Source: Nonomuraea helvata
GTDB lineage: Bacteria > Actinomycetota > Actinomycetes > Streptosporangiales > Streptosporangiaceae
Length of the DNA: 64,000 bases
Direction: 5' to 3'
Assembly (NCBI RefSeq): GCF_039535785.1
Contig: NZ_BAAAXV010000008.1
Location: forward strand, 372,001-436,000
This document shows, in pieces, positions 58,419-64,000 of this stretch; position 1 is the stretch's first letter, and every line of letters begins with the position of its first letter. The notes under the pieces are model-generated. The model worked only from the letters and a program-made list of their open reading frames with translations, was not told the origin of the DNA and searched no databases. A program made the position numbers and the translations under genes.

Positions 58419-59351
58419 ATGAGAATCACCCTGATCATCATCGCCGCGCTCATCGCCGTCCCCCTGCTCATCGGGGGCGTGGGGGGCCTGGAGAGCACGG
58501 GCGGCGGCGAGGTGGCCGTCATTCGCGACGGCGGCCCCCTCGACGACAACAGGGTACGCCAGGTGATCGACCCCGGTTCGGGCCTGACCTGGACCGGCAT
58601 GTGGTCGTCCACCCACCTCTACCCGGCGCAGCAGCGCTTCTACACGATCACCGCCGACGCCAAGCGCGCCACGAGACTCGGCGTGGACGTGGTGACGGTG
58701 CCGAGCAGCGACGGCGTGAACCTCGGCATCGAAGGCACCCTCTACTTCACGCTCAACCGGGACCACGCGACGCTGAAGACGTTCGACGACAAGTACGGCA
58801 CCCGTACCTTCCGCACGCAGGACGACCGCTCGCTCTACCCGTGGGACGGCGACGACGGCTGGTCGGCCTTCTTCGGCCAGGCCGTCCGGCCCGTGATCGA
58901 CAACGCGCTGCGCGGTCAGATCGGCGCCATGCGCTGCGCGGAGCTGGTGCCGTCGTGCTCGCTGCTGGAGAGCGCCGCGCTCAAGCCGCAGGACAGCAAC
59001 ACCACCATCGTCAAGGTCCAGGACGCGGTCAACGCCTCCCTGGCCCGCGACCTGCCGGCGACGCTGGGCGGCGACTTCTTCACCGGGCTGCGCTTCACGC
59101 TGGTCAAGGTGACGCTGCCGGGCGAGGTGCAGCAGGCCGTGGACCGCTCGCTGGCCGCCTCGGCGGCCGTCTCCGAGGCCCAGGCGAAGGTCGCCCAGGC
59201 CAAGGCAGAGGCGGAGGCGAACCGGGCGAGACAGGAGGGCTACGACAAGTGCCCCGCCTGCGCCGAGATCGAGAAGCTCAAGTCGCTGCCGCAGGGCATC
59301 ACGGTGTACGCCCCGGGTAATCCGCAGTCGGTCGTGGTGCCGGCCCGGTAG
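58419..59351 (+). CDS. SPFH/prohibitin-like membrane protein
   Basis: 310 residues. One N-terminal membrane helix (about 3-24), an SPFH-type domain (about 28-225), a short Ala/Glu/Lys-rich coiled coil (SEAQAKVAQAKAEAEANRAR, about 244-263), and a CPAC motif near residue 272 with a Pro/Gly-rich tail. SPFH proteins oligomerise on membranes and organise membrane domains or proteases. No NfeD or FtsH gene is adjacent. Its 3' end overlaps the convergent MFS gene by 53 bases. Confidence 0.83.
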   Translation: MRITLIIIAALIAVPLLIGGVGGLESTGGGEVAVIRDGGPLDDNRVRQVIDPGSGLTWTGMWSSTHLYPAQQRFYTITADAKRATRLGVDVVTVPSSDGVNLGIEGTLYFTLNRDHATLKTFDDKYGTRTFRTQDDRSLYPWDGDDGWSAFFGQAVRPVIDNALRGQIGAMRCAELVPSCSLLESAALKPQDSNTTIVKVQDAVNASLARDLPATLGGDFFTGLRFTLVKVTLPGEVQQAVDRSLAASAAVSEAQAKVAQAKAEAEANRARQEGYDKCPACAEIEKLKSLPQGITVYAPGNPQSVVVPAR

Positions 59352-60609
59352 ACCACCTGCCTCTGAAGGCGGCCATCGAGATCAGGAACACGACCTGGCC
59401 GGCGAGCGCCACGGTCAGCCACGTCTGCCAGCCGCCGGCCTTCACCACGACGGGGGAGACCACCAGCAGGACCACGATCATGACGCGGACGACCATGCCC
59501 CAGATGCCCAGCGCGGAGCCCTGCAGGCGGGACTCGACGTCCTCGGCGTCCTCGGAGAAGTTGGCCATCCAGGGCACGTACGCGATGCCCATGAACAGGT
59601 AGAGCAGCGCGTACACGATCGTGACCTGCGCCGCCGGCACGCCGGGGCCGACGATGGCGACGAAGTACGCCAGCGCCGCGACGGTCAGGACCGTGCCGGC
59701 GGCGGTGAACGGCTTGCGCAGCTGGATCCGGTCGGAGATCCGGCCGACGACCACCACGGCCAGGGCGTTGAGCACGATGCCCAGCGCCACGACGCGGTTG
59801 GCCGCGGCCGCGTCCATGCCGAACGCGGTGGTCAGGATGGTCTGGCCGAAGATGGCGAACGTCCAGTAGAGCACCTGCCAGCCGGTGTTGCCGAAGACGT
59901 GCGCCCACAGGTGCGGGTGCCTGAACAGCTCTCTCAGCCGTCCGTGGGGGGTGTGCCCCTCGGCCTGCACGGCCTGCTCGGCCTGCAGCACCTGCGCCCG
60001 CAGCGCCGCCGACGGCTCGGCGATCTGCCAGATGACGACCGCGCACATCGCCAGCGACAGGAAGCCCATGATGATCGCCTGCGACTGCCACGCGTTGCCG
60101 AACAGCGGCAGCGTGAACCCCGCGATGAACGAGGCCAGGAACGACGCCCCGACCGGCCCCCACGTCCAGAACGCGAACGCCTGCGCCCGCCCCATGCGCG
60201 GCGAGAAGTCCCGCACCAGCGACGCGGTGATCGTGATGCCCGCCCCCTCGATGAACAGCATCAGGCAGCGGACCCAGAACAGCCCGGCCACGCTGTCCAC
60301 GGTGGCGAGCAGGAAGTTGCAGGCGGCGGTGACGGTCAGGGTCGGCACCAGGATCGCCACCCGGCCCCACCGGTCGGACAGGATGCCGCCGAACCCGGCC
60401 GAGATCCCGCCGATCAGCACCGACAGCGCCGCGATCTGCCCGTACTCGGTGAGCGACATCCTCAGGTCGTCCATGAGGAGCGGCAGGATGGTGGCGACGG
60501 TGGTCTCGAAGTTAGCCACCAGGCTGGCCAGCACCGCTGTCGCCAGCAGGAAGATCCGGCGGCCGCCGACCGGGTAGACGTTGAGCTCGCGGACATAGAA
60601 CGGCTTCAT
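59299..60609 (-). CDS. MFS transporter
   Basis: 436 residues, 12 membrane helices, with the helix 2-3 loop GGILSDRWGRV and the cytoplasmic loop of about 30 residues between helices 6 and 7 (LRAQVLQAEQAVQAEGH). The pattern is of the general substrate family, without marks for one substrate. The ATG at 60609 is preceded by GGAGGATGGGGA. A large spacer (60610-60820) upstream carries an AT-rich segment with a TAGAAACGCGTTCTAG palindrome-like element that may regulate it. Confidence 0.85.
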   Translation of the reverse strand: MKPFYVRELNVYPVGGRRIFLLATAVLASLVANFETTVATILPLLMDDLRMSLTEYGQIAALSVLIGGISAGFGGILSDRWGRVAILVPTLTVTAACNFLLATVDSVAGLFWVRCLMLFIEGAGITITASLVRDFSPRMGRAQAFAFWTWGPVGASFLASFIAGFTLPLFGNAWQSQAIIMGFLSLAMCAVVIWQIAEPSAALRAQVLQAEQAVQAEGHTPHGRLRELFRHPHLWAHVFGNTGWQVLYWTFAIFGQTILTTAFGMDAAAANRVVALGIVLNALAVVVVGRISDRIQLRKPFTAAGTVLTVAALAYFVAIVGPGVPAAQVTIVYALLYLFMGIAYVPWMANFSEDAEDVESRLQGSALGIWGMVVRVMIVVLLVVSPVVVKAGGWQTWLTVALAGQVVFLISMAAFRGRWSTGPAPRPTADYPGRTP

Positions 60610-60656
60610 TCCCCATCCTCCGGCGTACGGTCCTCGGACTGTGTCGGGCGGGATGT

Positions 60657-60676
60657 CGCTCTAGAACGCGTTTCTA
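60657..60676 (-). promoter_or_regulatory. Palindrome upstream of the MFS gene
   Basis: CTAGAACGCGTTTCTAG (60660-60676) is an almost perfect palindrome (CTAGAA-CGCG-TTTCTAG) at about 50 bases before the MFS start, in AT-richer sequence. It looks like a LacI/TetR-type operator with a central CG. The regulator is unknown. Confidence 0.5.
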
Positions 60677-60820
60677 GTTGCTCCAAGCCTTCCGTTTTGT
60701 ACGGATAAGTCAACGTTTTGAGGGATCACGATGTGATCTCGTTCACACCGCCGGCGTTGTGACGGAATCGCCATCTATTCCCAGAACAACAGCCCCCGAA
60801 TAGGCATAAACTGCGCGCCT

Positions 60821-61588
60821 GTGAGCCTGCCTGTACGTGAACGTTCCCCCCGGCCGGGCGGCGGCCGCCACCGCCGTCCCGTGCCTACGTCCCTGCCGCC
60901 GGACGCCCCTGTGCTCGTGCTCGCCACCCCGGGCGACACGGCCGGCGTGGCCGAGGAGATCGCGGCTGTCGTACGCGTCGACAACCCGCAGATCGAGGTC
61001 CGGCTGGCGAGCGTGACCAACCTGGCGGACTCCCTGCCCACCGGCCGCGACGCCGTCATCGTGCCCCTGCTCACCTGGGACGACCCCGTCGTCCTGGCCG
61101 AGATCGGCAAGGCCGTGGCGGCCGCCGGCACCGGCGCCGTCGTCACCGAGGCGCTCGGCCCGCACCCGCTGCTGGCCGAGGCCCTGCACATCAGGCTCGC
61201 GGAGCGCGGCCTGGCCAGGGTCGACCGCGTCCGCCTGCTGAACGTCTCCAGCCCCGTCGACGCCGTCATCCTCGCCACGGTCGGCGGGGAGCGCGCGGTG
61301 CACGCCGTGCAGGCCACGGCGGTGCTGCTGGCCTCCAGGCTTACGCTGCCCGTCGTGTCGGCCTCCCTCGACAGCGAGCCGGGCGTCGCCATGGCGGCCC
61401 AGCGGCTGCGCGCGGCGGGCGCCGAACGGCTGGCCATCGCGCCCTGCTTGATCGGACACGAGGCCCCGGCGGACATCGTCGCGCAGGCCGCCGCGGCGAT
61501 CAGCGCCGGGCACGCCGAACCGCTCGGCTCTCACAGCGCCGTCGCCGAACTTGTCGCGCGGGCTTACGGTAGTCAACTTGCCACTTGA
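60821..61588 (+). CDS. Degenerate CbiX/sirohydrochlorin chelatase-like protein
   Basis: 255 residues. The overall layout of two similar chelatase half-domains is visible: LVLATPGDTAGVAEEI, VIVPLLTWDDPVV, then EALGPHPLLAEALHIRLAE and the repeat-like LPVVSASLDSEPGVAMAAQR. The catalytic AHGSRDP segment is replaced by ATPGDTAG, and the second His-containing loop by LLTWDD, so metal insertion by the normal mechanism is unlikely. A Pro/Arg-rich N-terminal leader is not conserved. GTG start at 60821. Confidence 0.7.
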   Translation: MSLPVRERSPRPGGGRHRRPVPTSLPPDAPVLVLATPGDTAGVAEEIAAVVRVDNPQIEVRLASVTNLADSLPTGRDAVIVPLLTWDDPVVLAEIGKAVAAAGTGAVVTEALGPHPLLAEALHIRLAERGLARVDRVRLLNVSSPVDAVILATVGGERAVHAVQATAVLLASRLTLPVVSASLDSEPGVAMAAQRLRAAGAERLAIAPCLIGHEAPADIVAQAAAAISAGHAEPLGSHSAVAELVARAYGSQLAT

Positions 61589-61659
61589 CAAGGGTTGTAG
61601 GGATCACGGGAATCGCGTTACCGGAGCGTGTAGCGCGGTCCCGGGGCCTTTGCTATTTT

Positions 61660-61861
61660 GAACACGGGCGATAATCAAGCCTGTACGGAACGCAATTACA
61701 AGGCGGCCGGGCCGGTCGTCTCAGGGCGTGGAGACCTCCAGACGGTGGTCGGGTCTGTGAAACGTCAAGCACCCCGTTCCACAATTCGCGGCGTCCGCGC
61801 CGAGAGTTCCCGCCGCAGGCGGGACGGGAATCCTCGCCGTTCACGGCGGGGTGCAGGTCAA
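61660..61861 (+). mobile_element. IS200/IS605-family right-end relic with TnpB C-terminus
   Basis: A frame reading NQACTERNYKAAGPVVSGRG, then DLQTVVGSVKRQAP, is the C-terminal tail of TnpB proteins of IS605/IS1341-type elements. It is followed by a compact GC hairpin (61832-61839 with 61844-61851) and a GTCAA-like terminus at 61857-61861, the usual right end, which also carries the guide RNA scaffold of TnpB systems. No nuclease domain, left end or TnpA is present, so this is a decayed element. Confidence 0.65.
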
Positions 61862-61863
61862 TC

Positions 61864-62061
61864 CTGTCGTTCGGGTTCAAGGGGCTCGGGCTGCACCGCG
61901 TCTGGGGCGCCCGCTCCCCGGCCAACCTGCCTGCCCAGCTCGCCATGCTGACCGCCGGGATGGTGGAGGAGGGCCGGATCCGGCACCACGTGCACACACC
62001 GCAGGGGTGGCGCGACCCGATCGTGCACTCGGCGCCGGAAGACGAGTGGGTCGCGCGTTAG
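61864..62061 (+). pseudogene. C-terminal fragment of a GNAT N-acetyltransferase
   Basis: The frame reads LSFGFKGLGLHRVWGARSPA, then NLPAQLAMLTAGMVEEGRIR and HHVHTPQGWRDPIVHS, ending at EDEWVAR. It matches the last third of RimJ-type GNAT proteins, in particular the LGLHRV strand and the terminal HHVH region. The acetyl-CoA-binding N-terminal part is missing. It begins 3 bases after the IS605-type right end, so the element, or a deletion next to it, removed the 5' part. Confidence 0.75.
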
Positions 62062-62154
62062 ACGAATGCCCGGCCACGGACGGCGGGTGTGGCGCGGACC
62101 GGGATTGTCGGTGGGACGTCCTACCATGAGGCACCTCACGGAGGGATGAGTCCA

Positions 62155-62610
62155 ATGCTCGACGCGCTGATCGTGCCCCTGTTCGTCACCACGGACCTGC
62201 CGCCCCAGGCGGAGCTGGCCGAGTTCGGGGAGCTGCTCGCCGAGAGCGCGCGCGTGCTGGGCCGCGAGGGGGCCGGCTACGAGGCGTTCCTGGTGGGCAA
62301 GGTGTTCTGGCTCGACCGCCCCGTGCTGCCGGAGCAGCGTCCGGCGGCCGAGACGGAGCTGCGTTTCGCGGGGATGCTGGGCTACCTCGCCGCCTCCGGT
62401 CCCGGTCACACCTCGCACGACGTGGTCCGCGACGTGCGGCGGGCGATCGGCGAGGCCGTGGCGGGCCGCTACGGCGACGTGGGGGTGGTCCCGGCCGTGT
62501 TCGCCATCCGCGACCAGGACGTACGCGAGCGCACCCCCGAGTCCGCCGTCACCATCGACACCGGCGACGTCACACCCGAGCTGGTGACCGCGACCAGGTC
62601 GTACCTGTAG
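62155..62610 (+). CDS. Hypothetical protein
   Basis: 151 residues, soluble, alpha/beta composition, with no recognised family. The N-terminus (MLDALIVPLFVTTDLPPQAE) and internal SGPGHTSHDVVRDVRRAIGE look like a real conserved protein, with consistent codon bias. GGAGGG (62140-62145) sits 9 bases before ATG 62155, which decides the start over ATG 62146. It follows the GNAT remnant with its own promoter-like spacer. Confidence 0.65.
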   Translation: MLDALIVPLFVTTDLPPQAELAEFGELLAESARVLGREGAGYEAFLVGKVFWLDRPVLPEQRPAAETELRFAGMLGYLAASGPGHTSHDVVRDVRRAIGEAVAGRYGDVGVVPAVFAIRDQDVRERTPESAVTIDTGDVTPELVTATRSYL

Positions 62611-62627
62611 CCGACCTGGCTCCTCCC

Positions 62628-63167
62628 TCAGCGGCGGCGGAAGACGACAGGCTTGTCGCTGTAGCCTGGCCCACGGGAGTTGGTGAGCCACAGCTGCGAT
62701 GTTCCGGGGACGCGGGCCAGGTTGAGCTTGTGCACCGTGCCCGCCGATCTCAGAAACTCCCTCGTCCAGCTCCGCCCGTCGTAGTGCAGCATCATGACCC
62801 GCCCGGGCTGGAGCTCGGCGTCGACGCCCGCCACCCACACGTCGTCCTTGCCCAGGGCGGTGACCGCGTGCAGCTCACCGTGCCAATCCGGTAGTTCCGT
62901 CCGCCGCCACGCGGTGCCGTCCCAACGCTGGAGGACGGGCCGACCCGCGTTCTTGGCGCCGGGTTCGTACGACCAGGAGAAGCCGTCGGGGCCGTCCTCA
63001 GAACCGGCCGCCCACACGTCGCGCGGGCCGAGGGCCAGGAGACCGGCCCACTCCGAAGGAGCCTCCAGTTCCGGCGGTTCCACCGGCTCCCACTGCGCCT
63101 GCACGGAGGACGTGGTCAGCCCCCCGAGGCAAGCCGCCACCACACCGAGGCGCTGGATGATCCTCAC
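62628..63167 (-). CDS. Secreted propeller-like protein, short
   Basis: 179 residues with a Sec signal peptide ending near residue 24. Two recognisable blades share a DVW(A/V)AG motif (GPRDVWAAGSEDG and KDDVWVAGVDAE), and Trp-rich strands follow. Related actinobacterial proteins have five or more blades and are about twice as long, so this one may be C-terminally shortened. Function unknown, possibly a surface or spore-coat adhesin or lectin. Confidence 0.65.
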   Translation of the reverse strand: MRIIQRLGVVAACLGGLTTSSVQAQWEPVEPPELEAPSEWAGLLALGPRDVWAAGSEDGPDGFSWSYEPGAKNAGRPVLQRWDGTAWRRTELPDWHGELHAVTALGKDDVWVAGVDAELQPGRVMMLHYDGRSWTREFLRSAGTVHKLNLARVPGTSQLWLTNSRGPGYSDKPVVFRRR

Positions 63168-63275
63168 GGTGGCACATTATGAACACCCCGCGCTCTCCGT
63201 TCGAACGTGGCTGATCTGTGACCAACCGCGCACATCAGGTGGGTGTCTAACGGGTTGAGCGAAAGGATCCCAACC

Positions 63276-64000
63276 ATGAGGCACCCCTCAGTGACCGCGG
63301 CGCTGCTGGCGTCGGCGGTCATCGGCGGGCTGGGGCTCACACCCGGCGCCGCCCACGCCCAGGCAGGGACACCGGCGGCCCGCGCCGCCTGGATCAAGTC
63401 CTGCCACGACAAGAAGGACGACACCGACTACCCCTGCGGCCACTGGAAGCTGGTCATGCGGGACGGCAGGCAGGTCGTCGTGCGCGACGCGGCCGGCAGC
63501 AAGGTCGGTGCCAAGGACGAGACGGCCGCGTTCGCGATCAGCGCCGACGGCCGCGTGCTGGCCTACCAGCGCGCCCGCGACCACCGCCTGGTCGTCCAGC
63601 CGGTCACCGGCGGCCCGGCCAAGCTGCTGCCGAAGTCGGCGGGCGCTGTCAACCTCAGCGTCATGCTGTCGCCCAAGGGCGACAGAGTGATGATCGACTA
63701 CGGGAACGAGCCCGTGAGCCGGCCCATCAAGGTGATCACTGTCGCCACCGGCCAGACCACGACCCTGCCACTCGGGGACTCGATGCTCGGGTTCAGCGGT
63801 GACGGCGACGAGGTGCTGACCAGCCGCGACCTGAGCGACAACACCACGCGGCTGGCCGCGTACCGGCTCGGCGGCGGCTCGATCAAGCGGACGCCGCCCC
63901 AGGTCGTCTACGGCGCGGAGGCCCTGGCCCTGGCCCCCGACGGCCGGACGGTGGCCGCGTTCATCGCGGGCAACGCCGACAGAAAGAAGCCGCCGAGGGT
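63276..64000 (+). CDS. Secreted WD40/TolB-like propeller protein, 3'-partial
   Basis: At least 241 residues; the frame is open through the right edge. A Sec signal peptide (MRHPSVTAALLASAVIGGLG and cleavage near AHAQA) is followed by blades with AFAISADGRVLAYQRARDHR and LSVMLSPKGDRVMIDYG, the S.DG...A pattern of TolB/WD40-like PD40 repeats. It would be exported and could form a propeller for ligand or protein binding. GAAAGGA precedes ATG 63276. It is divergent from the short propeller-like protein over about 108 bases. Confidence 0.8.
   Translation, partial: MRHPSVTAALLASAVIGGLGLTPGAAHAQAGTPAARAAWIKSCHDKKDDTDYPCGHWKLVMRDGRQVVVRDAAGSKVGAKDETAAFAISADGRVLAYQRARDHRLVVQPVTGGPAKLLPKSAGAVNLSVMLSPKGDRVMIDYGNEPVSRPIKVITVATGQTTTLPLGDSMLGFSGDGDEVLTSRDLSDNTTRLAAYRLGGGSIKRTPPQVVYGAEALALAPDGRTVAAFIAGNADRKKPPR

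Noticed and set aside
1..64000. tRNA or rRNA genes
   Set aside because: No cloverleaf with T-loop GTTCGAATC-type sequence or rRNA-like stretch was recognised; a tRNAscan run would settle it.

Overview
The window is high-GC DNA (roughly 70% or more by eye) with dense, short-spaced genes, GTG starts, Tat and lipoprotein signals, an F420-type nitroreductase, a conservon-type P450, many TetR/MarR/LuxR regulators and an actinobacterial-style ADP-glucose glycogen pathway. This points to a filamentous actinobacterium; a Streptosporangiaceae (Nonomuraea-like) genome is my guess and is inference only. No rRNA, tRNA, CRISPR array, prophage or complete secondary-metabolite cluster was seen.

Layout. 1-8.6 kb: end of an ApbE flavinyltransferase, acyltransferase-3 membrane enzyme, methyltransferase, secreted small protein, PhoX-like protein, NAD malic enzyme, SpoIIE-type phosphatase, hydrolase. 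8.6-15.3 kb: an APC permease behind a structured leader, an esterase, and an asymmetric heterodimeric ABC exporter. 15.3-20.8 kb: a scarred segment with truncated or frameshifted genes (membrane protein, LuxR response regulator, SRPBCC protein, AbfB protein, TetR) around a very large ECF sigma factor, an O-methyltransferase and an NmrA-type protein. 20.9-25.6 kb: TerC-family transporter under a yybP-ykoY (Mn2+) riboswitch, a CvnE-like P450, a divergent MarR/SDR pair, a gutted hydrolase. 25.6-34.7 kb: MBL hydrolase, GAF-PAS-PP2C phosphatase, arabinose/fucose isomerase-like protein, PNPOx protein, a divergent hydrolase/TetR pair with a clear operator, a GH39-like lipoprotein, NmrA-type protein. 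34.7-42.3 kb: Spo0M-like protein, aminopeptidase-like hydrolase, a two-component system next to an ABC-2 permease that carries a lectin-like ectodomain, a winged-helix regulator. 42.3-46.8 kb: VC0807 membrane protein/TetR with two operator copies, then the divergent glgC and glgA/glgM glycogen genes and a DinB protein. 46.9-54.5 kb: a scar between a LuxR-like regulator and an S8 peptidase tail, an F420-type reductase, then a 2046-residue TPR-CHAT protein. 54.5-64 kb: SDR-ArsR-SRPBCC operon, GntR/MHS transporter pair, SPFH protein, MFS transporter, degenerate CbiX-like protein, an IS605/TnpB-type relic beside a GNAT remnant, and secreted propeller-like proteins running off the right edge.

How things fit together. 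Most units are small regulator-plus-effector pairs with visible operators (MarR-SDR, TetR-hydrolase, TetR-VC0807, ArsR-SDR, GntR-MHS). The most unusual items are the TPR-CHAT protein, in which both caspase-like catalytic positions are glutamine; the ABC exporter, in which each half has lost a complementary set of ATPase motifs; the membrane-anchored ECF sigma factor; and an exceptional density of gene fragments (about thirteen), which marks the segment as a rearrangement-prone accessory region or, less likely, one with assembly errors.
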